The notes: generated by a model not told the origin, from the letters alone. Shown: positions 15,873 to 25,519, counted from the stretch's first letter. The stretch: 64,000 bases of DNA from Geothrix sp963705865 (GCA_963705865.1 CAVPLE010000120.1:1-64000); one strand, 5' to 3'. Numbers and translations: made by a program.

Positions 15873-16856
15873 TCAGCCCAAAGGCTCGTATTTCACTTGG
15901 AATTTCGGCGGGCGGTTCACGTAGAGGATGTAACCAGCGCCAACCAGGGCAAAAAGGAGGCTCACGTACCCCGATCCTTCCTGGAAATCAGCCTCAAAGA
16001 AATGCTGCGCCGCCAGCATGGCGAGACGGAGGCTCAGTCCACCTTCCACCTCCCTCGCGGCCGAGAACAGGATGAACAGGTAGTCGCCCGCCAGGACCGT
16101 GGCCAGCGTCAACAGCACGGTGAGCATCCGGCCGAAGTGGTACACCTTCTCCATGCCCCGGTTGATGGTCCAGGCCAGCGCCACGCCGATGCCAATGGCT
16201 CCCCACAGGAAGATCCGGTGGATCAGATACGCGAGGCCGCCCCACAGGACCGCCAGTACCACTCCGGTGACAGCGCCGTAAAGGAGCCCGGCCAGGGGAT
16301 TGGATACGAGACCGTCGTAGGCTTCCTGGGCCCTCCGCGCCTGCTCATCCTGGGAAGCGCGGCAAGGGGTGCAGATCCGCGTGGACACCCCATCCGCCAT
16401 CCAGAGGCCTTCCCGGGTCTCCCGTCCGCAGCCTTCGCACTGTTCGGCCACAGGCTTCGCAGTCTTCACCGCGAGGCCCACCAAAGCCTTGAGCACCGCC
16501 GCGACGACCTCGGGCTTGGGAGCGAACAGGGAAAACCGCCAGTGGCAGAGGATGCCGTCTTCCATGAGTTTGAAAGATTTCAGAAGGTTCTTGGGCACCG
16601 CCTTTTTGCCCGTGGCCACTCGCAATTCCTCCGAGTTCAACGCGAAGGCTGAAAGCCCATCGGGACCGGCCGACCAGGATCCTTTGGCAAAGCGCACCAG
16701 GAACGAAACCTGGGAATGGTTCTGGTTCCTGCTCCAGGCCGCGGCCACGGGGAATCCCTGCATGGATCCGACCACGGCCGGGCCTTGCCATGGGCCCTTG
16801 GCAACAACTTTCAGACCGGTAAGGTCGGCCAGGCGTACAAGACGTTTCTGGGTCAT
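15873..16856 (-). CDS. zinc-ribbon membrane protein of unknown function
   Basis: 327 residues, not assigned to a named family. Residues 1-~135 are soluble. A zinc-ribbon-like pair CEGC ... CTPC lies at ~140-167. Residues ~185-320 contain four hydrophobic helices (for example AVTGVVLAVLWGGLAYLI and FGRMLTVLLTLATVLAG). The C-terminus is a short basic tail. It is likely an inner-membrane protein with a cytosolic metal-binding head. Divergent from the ArnD-like gene, with ~120 bases between. Confidence 0.75.
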   Translation of the reverse strand: MTQKRLVRLADLTGLKVVAKGPWQGPAVVGSMQGFPVAAAWSRNQNHSQVSFLVRFAKGSWSAGPDGLSAFALNSEELRVATGKKAVPKNLLKSFKLMEDGILCHWRFSLFAPKPEVVAAVLKALVGLAVKTAKPVAEQCEGCGRETREGLWMADGVSTRICTPCRASQDEQARRAQEAYDGLVSNPLAGLLYGAVTGVVLAVLWGGLAYLIHRIFLWGAIGIGVALAWTINRGMEKVYHFGRMLTVLLTLATVLAGDYLFILFSAAREVEGGLSLRLAMLAAQHFFEADFQEGSGYVSLLFALVGAGYILYVNRPPKFQVKYEPLG

Positions 16857-16975
16857 AGGTTCCTCTCAGGGGGGGAGTCGGACCAGGATACCTGCACGTC
16901 GCCATTACTGGAACCGCCCCCGTGCCTTGCTTCGCCCCACGTTCGCGGGTGGAATGGAAGCTTCGAGGAATCAGC

Positions 16976-17878
16976 ATGAAAGCCATTTCCCTCCGCGTGG
17001 ACGTCGACACCCTGGAAGGCTCGGTCACGGGCATTCCCACCCTGCTGCGCCTGCTGGACAAGCACCAGATGCGGGCCAGCTTCTACTTCAGCTTCGGCCC
17101 CGACAACAGCGGCAAGGCCATCCGGCGCATCTTCCGCAAGGGTTTCCTGGCCAAGATGCGGCGCACGAACGCCACGAAGCTCTACGGCTTCAAGACCATG
17201 ATGTACGGCGTGCTCATCCCCGCGCCCATCATCTGGAAGCGGGCCGCCGCCGAAATGCAGGCCGCGAAGGCGGCTGGCCACGAGGTGGGCATCCACGCCT
17301 GGGACCACGTGCAGTACCACGATCTGCTGGATCGCAAGTCGCGCCAGTGGCTGTCGGACTGGTACACCCGGGCCCATGAGGCTTTCGGCACAGTCTTCGG
17401 AGAGAAGCCCCAGGGCGCCGTTAGCCCCGCCTGGCGCTGCAACAACACCACGCTGGAATTGCAAGAGGCCTATGGCCTGGCCTACGCCGGCGACTGTCGG
17501 GGGCTCGCCCCCTTCTATCCCATCGTGAAGGGACGCACGCTCAGCACCCTCCAGATCCCGACCACCCTGCCCACCCTGGACGAGCTGCTGGGCCTGAACG
17601 GCCGCACGCCGGACCAGGTGAACCGTGAGGTCTGGGACCTGGTGCGGGAGGACGCCCTGAACGTCTACGCCCTGCACACCGAGGTGGAGGGCGGGGCGCT
17701 GTTCGAAACCTTCGACGCCTTCCTGGGCGGCCTGCGGGAACGCGGCGTCCAGGCCCGCACTCACGCGGACTGGCTGCCGGAGCTGAAGGCCGCCAACCCG
17801 TCGGCCAAGGCGGTCTCCCGCCGGGAGGTCCCGGGCCGGGCGGGCTGGGTGAGCTGGGAAGGTGACTCGACTACTTGA
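16976..17878 (+). CDS. arnD: ArnD-like polysaccharide deacetylase (undecaprenyl phosphate-4-deoxy-4-formamido-L-arabinose deformylase)
   Basis: 300 residues from ATG 16976 with GAGGAA upstream. NodB-type deacetylase motifs: RVDVDT (catalytic base and metal Asp), GHEVGIHAWDHVQYH (metal histidines) and a long ArnD-like insert with KMRRTNATKLYGFKTMMYG. Throughout it reads like ArnD rather than a chitin deacetylase. ArnD removes formyl from the L-Ara4N precursor used to mask lipid A against cationic peptides. The other arn genes are not in this window, so substrate identity is from family resemblance. Its 3' end overlaps the adjacent pseudogene by seven bases, convergent. Confidence 0.8.
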   Translation: MKAISLRVDVDTLEGSVTGIPTLLRLLDKHQMRASFYFSFGPDNSGKAIRRIFRKGFLAKMRRTNATKLYGFKTMMYGVLIPAPIIWKRAAAEMQAAKAAGHEVGIHAWDHVQYHDLLDRKSRQWLSDWYTRAHEAFGTVFGEKPQGAVSPAWRCNNTTLELQEAYGLAYAGDCRGLAPFYPIVKGRTLSTLQIPTTLPTLDELLGLNGRTPDQVNREVWDLVREDALNVYALHTEVEGGALFETFDAFLGGLRERGVQARTHADWLPELKAANPSAKAVSRREVPGRAGWVSWEGDSTT

Positions 17879-18849
17879 GGTTCCGAAGCAGCGAGTCCTC
17901 GGTGGTGGCGAACTTCCGCAGGATGTTCGAACACGCCTCGAGGGCCTTGGACCGCTGATCCATGGCCTGCTGGAGCCTCAGCTGCAGCAGGTCTCCCAGC
18001 TCGGAAAGGATCGCAGCACCTCGGCCCGCGCCAGTTCATAGCGAGGGCGCGCCAGACCCGGGAGGTGGGCCACCAGTCGCTGGCCCCGGGCAGCCACGTC
18101 GGGAGGGAGCTCAGAAAGCTTCGGCAGGGGCGTCAGCTTCACTTGGAGCAAAGCTTGGGGTGCTGAAGGCGAGAGAGGTGCAGCCTGCACGCCGCCTGGC
18201 GCGTGCGGCGCCCCCTGCACGGCCGCGAGCGGCACAGTGACGGCTGGAGTCCGGACGGCCGTGGGGAGGGCCACACTGGGGCGTCCGGTAGCTCGGATCG
18301 CCATGGCACTGAAGGTCACGGCCTTCTCCTGAGTGAGGCGCCCGGCCCCATCCAGCACCGCGATCCGGAGCAGGCCAGGAGAGGTTCGCCGGTACTTGGG
18401 GGGAATGGTGATGTGGAAGACGTCGTCCTTCCCGGTGGAGGTCCAGATGGGCGTCATTTCGTAGCCCACGGCCGCATCCTCGCCCGGCACCGGGGCCACG
18501 TCGATGGTCTTGATGGCGGACCAGGAACTGCTCATGCTGCCGGATCCCACCGGATCGGCGGCCCCGGTCGCCGTGCGGCGAGACACCACGGATGAAGATG
18601 TGCTGGTAGCCCCCGTCCGGCCCCGCGGGGTGGCCGAGATCATCATCCGGGGACAGGTTCTCCCCGGAGATGTAGACAGCCACGCGGCCGTTGGAATCCG
18701 GCCAGCCAGCCTGGCGTGCCGGGGTAGACCATCTGGGGATCGGCCCGCACCAGGATGGGCGTGGGCAGTCCCTGCGCCCGTGCCGAGCCTGAGGCGGCAA
18801 AGATCACGATGGACGCAAGGATGGCGGAGCCTCTCAAGGCCTGGTTCAT
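17872..18849 (-). pseudogene. secreted protein of unknown function, broken by three frameshifts
   Basis: A clear start and signal peptide (MNQALRGSAILASIVIFAAS...ARAQ) at 18849 leads to VYPGTPGWLAG. Near 18705 the sensible reading moves to another frame (NGRVAVYISGENLSPDDD), near 18580 to a third (GSMSSSWSAIKTIDVAPVPG, GYEMTPIWTSTGKDDVFHI), and near 18010 back, ending with LLQLRLQQAMDQRSKALEA ... DSLLRNLK and TAG at 17872. Each change is a one-base indel. Joined, it would be a ~325-residue periplasmic protein with a beta-rich middle (IPT/TIG-like is a guess) and a C-terminal coiled coil. Either a recent pseudogene or local sequencing error. Confidence 0.75.
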
Positions 18850-18992
18850 GATTACCTCTGCGGATAGGTCGGATCAGGGGAAAGGGTTGACTCGACATGC
18901 TGGGAGAATCATGGCCGTTTATCCATGGGATGGCCCCAACCCTCGCATGACGAGGCCCATCGCGCTAGGCTGAGCTGAAATCGGAGCCTTCC

Positions 18993-20024
18993 ATGCGTCC
19001 ATCGACCTGGTCTTCCCTCGGCCTTCCCGCCCTTCTCCTGGTGATGGCACCCGCGCTATCCAGCCAGACAACCCCGGAGGATCGGTTCAAGCGGATGGAG
19101 GCCCGGGTCAACAGCCTCAACTGGGAATTGGATGCGGTGCGAAAAGCCGCGGATGACCAGCTCTGGTTCCTCCGTCTGTCAGACGTGGCAGTGGTGGACA
19201 AGGTGACCTTCACCGGACCGCCGAACCCCAGGGGTGAGGAGACCTACGGCATCAAGAACCAGCGGCACCCCCTGAAAATCCAGCAGTACGTCTTCGTGCC
19301 CCGCAAGGCCGAGAAGGGCCGGGAGCTGCCCCTCATCGTGCTGCCCCACGGCGGCGTCCACGGCGACTTCGGCACCTACCACGCGCACATCGTGCGGGAG
19401 ATGGTGGAGCGTGGCTACATCGTGATCGCGCCGGACTACCGGGGCTCCACCGGCTACGGCAAGGGCCTGTACGACGCCATCGACTACGGCGGGCTGGAGA
19501 TCGACGACGTGGTGGCGGGCCGGGACTGGGCCGTGGAGCACCTTCCGGTGGATCCCAAGCGCTGCGCCATGGTGGGCTGGAGCCACGGCGGCCTCATCGC
19601 CCTCATGGCCGTCTTCGACCACCCGGAGAAGTTCGCCGCCTGCTATGCCGGTGTGCCCGTGTCCGACCTGCTCGCCCGCGTGGGCTACGCCGGCGAGGAG
19701 TACCGGGACGACGCCGTGGTCCGGACCATGTTCGCGGGCAAGACCCCCAGCGAGGATGTGGAGATGGTCCGGCGCCGCAGCCCCGTGTGGAACGCGCAGA
19801 AGCTCCGCACCCCCCTGCTCATCCACACCAACACCAATGACCGGGACGTGAACGTGGTGGAGGTCGAGACCCTCATCAACGCCCTCAAGGCCGCCGGCAA
19901 GACCTTCGAGAGCAAGATCTACCAGGACGCCCCCGGCGGCCACAGCTTCAACCGCATCGACACCACCCTGGCCCAGGACTCCCGCAAGGAGATCTACGCC
20001 TTTCTTGAGAAGCACTTGAAGTAG
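18993..20024 (+). CDS. S9-type (prolyl oligopeptidase-like) serine hydrolase, exported
   Basis: 343 residues with an N-terminal signal peptide (GLPALLLVMAPALSSQ). The alpha/beta hydrolase core has HGGVHGDFG (oxyanion region), YRGSTGYGK, nucleophile elbow GWSHGG (Ser ~198), the acid in NTNDRDVN and His in GGHSFNR. This is the C-terminal catalytic domain of S9 peptidases without the beta-propeller. It probably cleaves peptides or esters in the periplasm. Followed by a strong hairpin at 20033. Confidence 0.88.
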   Translation: MRPSTWSSLGLPALLLVMAPALSSQTTPEDRFKRMEARVNSLNWELDAVRKAADDQLWFLRLSDVAVVDKVTFTGPPNPRGEETYGIKNQRHPLKIQQYVFVPRKAEKGRELPLIVLPHGGVHGDFGTYHAHIVREMVERGYIVIAPDYRGSTGYGKGLYDAIDYGGLEIDDVVAGRDWAVEHLPVDPKRCAMVGWSHGGLIALMAVFDHPEKFAACYAGVPVSDLLARVGYAGEEYRDDAVVRTMFAGKTPSEDVEMVRRRSPVWNAQKLRTPLLIHTNTNDRDVNVVEVETLINALKAAGKTFESKIYQDAPGGHSFNRIDTTLAQDSRKEIYAFLEKHLK

Positions 20025-20032
20025 TGGCATAC

Positions 20033-20064
20033 GAAAATCGCGGCCCGAACGGGCCGCGATTTTC
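20033..20064. terminator. bidirectional rho-independent terminator
   Basis: GAAAATCGCGGCCC, loop GAAC, and the exact complement: a 14-bp perfect stem with A/T ends on both sides. It lies between the convergent S9 hydrolase and secDF genes and would serve both. Confidence 0.85.
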
Positions 20065-20077
20065 GCAGGACGCACGC

Positions 20078-22924
20078 TTACGCGTGCTGCTTCAACTTGT
20101 CCTTGCCACCGAACCACTGATCCCAGTACACCACCACGGGGCTGGCGATGTAGATGGACGAGTAGGTGCCGGTGATGACGCCGATGACCAGCGGGAAGGC
20201 GAGGTCGTGAAGCGCCGGCCCACCGAAGAGCCAGAGGCAGACGCTGACGAACAGCACGGACAGCGAGGTGAGGATCGTCCGGCCCAGGGTCTGGTTGATG
20301 GAGTCGTTCACCAACTTGGTGATGGTGGCGCGACGGTACTCCGGCCTGTGGCTGTTCTCTCGGATGCGGTCAAACACCACGATGGTGTCGGCCATGGAGT
20401 AGCCCATCAGCGTGAGAAAGCTCGCCACCACGGGCACGTTGAACTCGTAGCCGAAGGCGGCGAAGAGGGCCAGGGCCATGAGCATGTCGTGGACCAGGGC
20501 GACGATGCCGCCCACAGAGAAGCTGGCCGTGAACCGGAACATCACGTAGACCAGGATGGCGCCCAGGGCCCACGCCACGGCGGTGAGGGTCTTGCGGGTC
20601 CACTCGCCGGAGATGCTGGGCGAGAAACTCTCGTCCTTGAGTATGCCCACAGAGCCAAGCCTGTAGGTCTTCTGGACCGTGTCCTTCACCGCCTGCGGCA
20701 GATCCCGCGGGAGCTCTCCAAAATTCTGGTAGAGGCCCGAGGGCAGCCGGTCCCGGGCGGCGACGATCTTCTCCGCGAAGGGAGCATAGGCGGCCCCGAG
20801 GATGGTCTCGTCACCCCCCAGCCCGGCGGGATTGATCCTTACCAGGGTGTCGGCAAGCGTCTTGGAACCTTCCAGATTCAGAGCCGGGAGTGCGCTACTC
20901 GCGCCTTCAGGATCCATCTGCTTGAAGATGGCACGGAGGGCGTTGGCCTGGATGGTGCTGTCCTTCTGGTCCGCGTCCTTCCTGGCTTTCACCTTCACGG
21001 AGAAGTCGTGGATCGTCTTGTCGGCATTCTCGTAGGCCACGACCGAGGCATCCGAGTAGCCGTTCTTGGCCAACGCCGCCCGGATGATTTCGGGCTCCAT
21101 GGCGCCGCGGAACCGCACCGTCATGTCGTTGCCACCCACGAACTGCATGCCCAGGTGGATGCGGTTGCTGTGGGTGAGATTCCAGGGCCGCACATAGAGG
21201 AGCGAGATCAGGATGATGCTCCAGCTGATGGCGATGGCGGTGCCCTTGTACTTCATGAAGTCGTAGGACGAACCCTTGAAGAAGGTGTGGGTGCCCACGG
21301 ACAGGGTCTTGGTGCCGGGATGGTGTTCGAGCACCCAGTCATAGATGAAGCGGCTGATGTAGATGCTGGTGAACAGCGAGGCCACCACGCCCACGGTGAG
21401 GGTGACAGCGAAGCCTTTCACGGGCCCCGTGCCGAAGATGAAGAGCAGCAGAGCCGCGAAGAGCTGGGTCACGTGGCTGTCCACGATGGTCCAGAACACC
21501 CGGTCGAAGCCCGCGTCGATGGCGCCGGGCACGCTCTTGCCGAGGCCCAGTTCCTCCTTGATGCGCTCGAAGATGAGGATGTTGGCGTCCACCGCCATGC
21601 CCAGGGTGAGCACGAAGCCCGCGATGCCCGGCAGGGTGAGCGTGGCGCGGAAGGAGCCCAGCAGACCCATCATCACGATCACGTTCACCGTGAGGGCCAC
21701 GATCGCGTTGACGCCCGACCAGTGGTAGAAGATGACCATGAAGCCGATGATGGTGATGAATCCGACGAGGGCCGCCCGGACGCCGGCGTGGATGGAGTCG
21801 CGGCCCAGGCCGGGGCCCACGACGCGCTCTTCCAGGAACTTCATGGGTGCGCGGAGGGCGCCGCTGCGGAGCTGGCTGGCCAGGTCATCGGCCTCCTGGG
21901 CCGAGAAGTTGCCGGCGATGCGCACGGCGCCGCCGATGATCTTCTCCTTGGCGCTCAGCTCCGTGACGATCTTGCGATCGAGCACGATGGCGATGAGGCG
22001 GTTCTCCTCGGAGGCGACACCCGTCAGGCGGGCGAAGTCGTCGTCCCCCTTCTTGTTGAGGGTGAAGTTGACCTCATTGGCCTCGGTTTGCGAGTTGGAG
22101 GCCCGGTGCGAATCGATGATGTCGGCGCCATCGACAGCCACGCGGCTTTCCAGCAGCACCCAACGGCTGATCTTCTCCTCACCAGGCTTGGCCTTCGCCA
22201 CGGGCTGGCCGGCTCGCCGGGCCTGGCGCTCGCTCTCGATCTCGGGAAACAGCTCGAATTCCTGTGGAATCTGGCCCTTGAAGAACTCCAGAGCCGCTTC
22301 CTTGGACGGGAAATACACCTGTGGGGCCTTGGCCACCAGGCGCTGCTCCAGATGACCAGGCGTGGCCAGCAGAGTCTTGATGCGCTCGCGGTCGCCTTCC
22401 TCGATGCCGGGGATCTCCACCACGATGCGGTTGCCTTCGGCCCCGCTGGCGGTGATCTCAGGCTCCAGCACGTTGGCGGGGTCGATGTCGCGGATGCGCT
22501 TCTCGATGACCTCCAGGGCCCGCTTGTTGGCGTCGTCCTTGAGCTGCTTCTGATAGGAGTCCTTCTGCGTGAGCTTGAAGACGTCCCCCTCGGCGGCGAA
22601 GGCGTAACCAGGGAAGAAGTCCTTGGCGACCTTCTCCACGGTGGCCTTCTGGTCGGCACCCGCGCCCTCCACCCGGAGGACGTCGCCATCCACGCGCACC
22701 ATGGCGCTCGGCAGGCCCTTTTCCTTGAGCCGGGAGGCGAGGCGGTCCTTGCTGTCGCGCAGGTCGGCCGCGAGGGCTTCCTGGCCCTGGACCTCCAACT
22801 CGAAGTGGACGCCACCCCGGAGGTCGAGCCCCAGTTTCACTTTGGACAGAGGCGTGAAGAAGTATCCGCAGCCGAACAATACGGCGAGGACGATGGCGAG
22901 GCGCCAGAGGCTCCGCTTGGTCAC
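20078..22924 (-). CDS. secDF: protein translocase SecD-SecF fusion
   Basis: 948 residues from GTG 22924 (AGGAG upstream). The SecD half begins with a membrane helix and KLGLDLRGGVHF, followed by a large periplasmic domain and six helices with GFVLTLGMAVDANILIFERI. The SecF half begins near residue 570 with GMQFVGGNDMTVRFRG and contains GYSMADTIVVFDRIREN. SecDF uses the proton gradient to help pull preproteins through SecYEG. In many bacteria secD and secF are separate; here they are a single chain, known also from Bacillus and some other lineages. Encoded directly after yajC and tgt in the classical order. Confidence 0.95.
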   Translation of the reverse strand: MTKRSLWRLAIVLAVLFGCGYFFTPLSKVKLGLDLRGGVHFELEVQGQEALAADLRDSKDRLASRLKEKGLPSAMVRVDGDVLRVEGAGADQKATVEKVAKDFFPGYAFAAEGDVFKLTQKDSYQKQLKDDANKRALEVIEKRIRDIDPANVLEPEITASGAEGNRIVVEIPGIEEGDRERIKTLLATPGHLEQRLVAKAPQVYFPSKEAALEFFKGQIPQEFELFPEIESERQARRAGQPVAKAKPGEEKISRWVLLESRVAVDGADIIDSHRASNSQTEANEVNFTLNKKGDDDFARLTGVASEENRLIAIVLDRKIVTELSAKEKIIGGAVRIAGNFSAQEADDLASQLRSGALRAPMKFLEERVVGPGLGRDSIHAGVRAALVGFITIIGFMVIFYHWSGVNAIVALTVNVIVMMGLLGSFRATLTLPGIAGFVLTLGMAVDANILIFERIKEELGLGKSVPGAIDAGFDRVFWTIVDSHVTQLFAALLLFIFGTGPVKGFAVTLTVGVVASLFTSIYISRFIYDWVLEHHPGTKTLSVGTHTFFKGSSYDFMKYKGTAIAISWSIILISLLYVRPWNLTHSNRIHLGMQFVGGNDMTVRFRGAMEPEIIRAALAKNGYSDASVVAYENADKTIHDFSVKVKARKDADQKDSTIQANALRAIFKQMDPEGASSALPALNLEGSKTLADTLVRINPAGLGGDETILGAAYAPFAEKIVAARDRLPSGLYQNFGELPRDLPQAVKDTVQKTYRLGSVGILKDESFSPSISGEWTRKTLTAVAWALGAILVYVMFRFTASFSVGGIVALVHDMLMALALFAAFGYEFNVPVVASFLTLMGYSMADTIVVFDRIRENSHRPEYRRATITKLVNDSINQTLGRTILTSLSVLFVSVCLWLFGGPALHDLAFPLVIGVITGTYSSIYIASPVVVYWDQWFGGKDKLKQHA

Positions 22925-22995
22925 GGGGCGCTCCTAACAGAAGGCGGGACGGCCCAACGATGGTGCGTTGGTCCCGGCCCGGCAGGTCGGGAAGA

Positions 22996-23307
22996 TCAGT
23001 TCTGAGGTTCGGACTCGTTGGCCAGGGACGCCACGGCGGCACGCCGGGCCTTCACCACGGAACCACCGAGCTTGAGCCAGATGTGCTTGTCCTCGACGCG
23101 GTCGATGGTGGCGTAGAGGCCGGAGGTCAGGACGACTTCGTCGCCAGCCTTCAGCTTCGAGAGACGGGCCTCCATCTCCTTGCGGGCCTTGCTCTGGGGC
23201 CGGATGAGGAGGAAATAGAACATCAGGGCCATGCCGCCGATGAACACGAACTGGATCCAGGCCGGGCCACCACCGGCCGCGGACTGCTGAAGAAGGGCGT
23301 ACATCAT
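22996..23307 (-). CDS. yajC: preprotein translocase subunit YajC
   Basis: 103 residues. One N-terminal membrane helix ending in MALMFYFLLIRPQSKARKE, then the cytosolic domain LKAGDEVVLTSGLYATIDRV. This is the standard YajC pattern. It starts directly after the tgt stop codon with no gap, and precedes secDF by 71 bases. Confidence 0.95.
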   Translation of the reverse strand: MMYALLQQSAAGGGPAWIQFVFIGGMALMFYFLLIRPQSKARKEMEARLSKLKAGDEVVLTSGLYATIDRVEDKHIWLKLGGSVVKARRAAVASLANESEPQN

Positions 23308-24456
23308 CTAGGGCTCCTCGGTCTGCCATCGAGCGCGCGCGGACTGGGCGAACGCTGGAAAGCGGTTTTCCAGCAGGGCCTGCCGCGCGGCGCGGGTGAG
23401 CCCCACAGTGTAGCTCAGGTTGTGGATCGTGTTCAGCGTGAAGCCCAGCAACTCGCCACAGCGGAAGAGATGATGGAGATAGGCCCGGCTGAAGGTCCGG
23501 CAGGTATAGCAGGCGCAATCCGGATCCAGGGGCAGATCCGTCTCCCGGTGGCGGGCGTTCTTCAGGTTGAGTTTGCCGCGGCTCGTGAGGATCCGGCCGT
23601 GCCTGGCCTCGCGGCTGGGCAGCACGCAGTCGAACAGATCCACCCCCTGTTCGATGCCGAAGAGCAGGTCCTCCGGGGTGCCCACGCCCATGAGGTACCG
23701 GGGCCGGTCCTCTGGCAGTTCCCGCACGAACTCCGCCAGGACGGCGTTCATGTCGTCCTTGGGCTCGCCCACGCTGAGGCCACCCACCGCGAAGCCCTGG
23801 AAGGGGGTCTTCGCGTCCAGGTCCATCGCCTCGGCCAGGTGGCGCCGGCGCAGATCCAGATGCGTGCCCCCCTGGTTGATGGCAAAGAGCCCCTGGTGGG
23901 CCTGCAGCGGCACGGCCCGGCTCCGGGCCAGCCAGCGGGTGGTGCGCGCCATGCTCGCTTCGAGCTTGCCCCGCTCCATGCGCCCTGGCGGACACTCGTC
24001 CAGGGCCATGCAGATGTCGGAGCCCAGGTTCCGCTGGATTTCCAGGCTCCGCTCCGGCGACAGGAACTGGGGACTGCCGTCCAGGTGGCTTTGGATGGTG
24101 ACCCCCTCCTCGGTCATCTTTCTTAGCGAGGCCAGGGAAAAGACCTGGAACCCACCGGAATCCGTGAGGATGGGCCCATCCCAGCCCATGAACCGATGCA
24201 GGCCACCATGCTGGGCCACCAGGGCATCGCCAGGTCGGAGGCCCAAGTGGTATGTGTTCCCGAGAATCACCTGGGGACCGATGTCCCGGAGCTGGGCCGG
24301 GGTGATGCCCTTCACCGTGCCCTGAGTGCCCACGGGCATGAAGGCTGGGGTTTCGACCTCACCATGTGAGGTATGGAACCCGCCAGCCCGGGCTGGCCCA
24401 GGTAGGTCTCGGGAGCTGTGGGTGAATGAGAAATCAGGACTTGTGATCTTCGGCAT
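23308..24456 (-). CDS. tgt: queuine tRNA-ribosyltransferase (TGT)
   Basis: 382 residues from ATG 24456; an in-frame TTG 24 bases upstream is less likely. Substrate-pocket motif LTDSGGFQVFSL, GGLSVGEPK, the nucleophile Asp in FDCVLPSREARHG (near residue 270) and the zinc ligands C-x-C-x2-C ... H in CACYTC and TIHNL are all present. It exchanges guanine-34 for preQ1 in GUN-anticodon tRNAs. First gene of a tgt-yajC-secDF transcript. Confidence 0.95.
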   Translation of the reverse strand: MPKITSPDFSFTHSSRDLPGPARAGGFHTSHGEVETPAFMPVGTQGTVKGITPAQLRDIGPQVILGNTYHLGLRPGDALVAQHGGLHRFMGWDGPILTDSGGFQVFSLASLRKMTEEGVTIQSHLDGSPQFLSPERSLEIQRNLGSDICMALDECPPGRMERGKLEASMARTTRWLARSRAVPLQAHQGLFAINQGGTHLDLRRRHLAEAMDLDAKTPFQGFAVGGLSVGEPKDDMNAVLAEFVRELPEDRPRYLMGVGTPEDLLFGIEQGVDLFDCVLPSREARHGRILTSRGKLNLKNARHRETDLPLDPDCACYTCRTFSRAYLHHLFRCGELLGFTLNTIHNLSYTVGLTRAARQALLENRFPAFAQSARARWQTEEP

Positions 24457-24718
24457 GGGGAGTTCCGGCTTTCTTAACAAAAATTAACAATGTCACCCTT
24501 TTGAAACGCAGATGGGTGTTGCGAAACCCACCCAAAAAACGCCGAATGCCCTGTTCATGGGGCTTACGCACGTTATTCCAGCTTGACCATCCGCCCGCCC
24601 TTTGCCATCTTAGCCGTTGGGCTTGCCCCAGTTCTTTATCTCAAATCTACGTAGCCGGATCGATGTTCCCGTCGATTCGGCTCGCTGTTTTTTCCCCTGG
24701 ATCTTTCACGGGAGTCGC
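24457..24718. other. divergent promoter region tgt / tonB
   Basis: 262 bases between divergent genes. It holds no recognisable gene or RNA. It is AT-richer near 24470-24500 (AACAAAAATTAACAA), where a tgt promoter may lie, but I could not fix -35/-10 elements with confidence. Confidence 0.4.
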
Positions 24719-25519
24719 ATGAGCAAAGATCCCAAGAAATCAACCCCCGCAAAAGCGGCCCCTCCGATGGAGACGTTGGAGGACGCCGTCTACAAGTCCT
24801 CCCTCGCAGCGGGGAACGACGCCATCAGGCGGGGCAACCCCAAGGTCACCATCCCCACGACGATCGCCATGTACGCGCTGTTCGCGCTCGTGGCCTTCCA
24901 GCTGGCGAAGCACACGGAGACTGGCCAGAAAGTGCTGAAGACGATGTCGATCGACCTCGCCGAACAGGCTGAGGCCGCACCGCCACCGCCGCCTCCCCCG
25001 CCCCCGCCGCCACCACCGCCGCCACCGCCGCCGATGGCCGTGTCGGCCGGCAAGGTGGATACGACCCCCATCGACCCGCGCCAGGAAGTGGTGCCTGAGC
25101 AGGCGCCCAAAGAGCTTCCGAAGCAGGATCATTCCCTCGGCGGCGTCCCTGGCGGCGTCCCCGGTGGTGTCCCCGGCGGTGTCATCGGCGGCGTGGTCGG
25201 CGGCGTGGTCGGCGGCGTGGTCGGCGGCACCGGCAAGGTGGTCGACTTCGACTTCAGCCAGATCAAGGTGAAGTATCAGCCCCCCGCCCCGGCTTATCCG
25301 CCCCTCGCCAAGATCGCCAAGATCCAGGGCACGGTGGTCGTGGAGATCGTGGTCGGCCCCGATGGCGTGCCCACCTCGGCCGTCGCGAAGGAAGGCCCTC
25401 CCCAGCTGCGGCCCACGGCCGAAGCCTACGCCATGCAATGGAAGTTCGAGCCTGCCCTTCTGAATGGCGCCCCCCAATACGCGCGCTTCAAGCTGACGAT
25501 GCCGTTCCGGCTGAGGTAA
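24719..25519 (+). CDS. tonB: TonB-like energy transducer
   Basis: 266 residues from ATG 24719 with GGAG upstream. A cytosolic head of ~45 residues precedes one membrane helix (TTIAMYALFALVAFQLAKH). The periplasmic linker has an uninterrupted run of 18 prolines and then repeated GGVP/GGVV units. The C-terminal TonB domain has YPPLAKIAKIQGTVVVEIVV, a DGVPTSA turn and MQWKFEPALLNG. TonB couples the ExbB-ExbD motor to outer-membrane receptors. First gene of a four-gene operon. Confidence 0.9.
   Translation: MSKDPKKSTPAKAAPPMETLEDAVYKSSLAAGNDAIRRGNPKVTIPTTIAMYALFALVAFQLAKHTETGQKVLKTMSIDLAEQAEAAPPPPPPPPPPPPPPPPPPMAVSAGKVDTTPIDPRQEVVPEQAPKELPKQDHSLGGVPGGVPGGVPGGVIGGVVGGVVGGVVGGTGKVVDFDFSQIKVKYQPPAPAYPPLAKIAKIQGTVVVEIVVGPDGVPTSAVAKEGPPQLRPTAEAYAMQWKFEPALLNGAPQYARFKLTMPFRLR

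Noticed and set aside
20024..23005. 993-codon frame opposite secDF
   Set aside because: secDF is unambiguous on the minus strand; the opposite translation is His/Gly/Glu-rich without family features.
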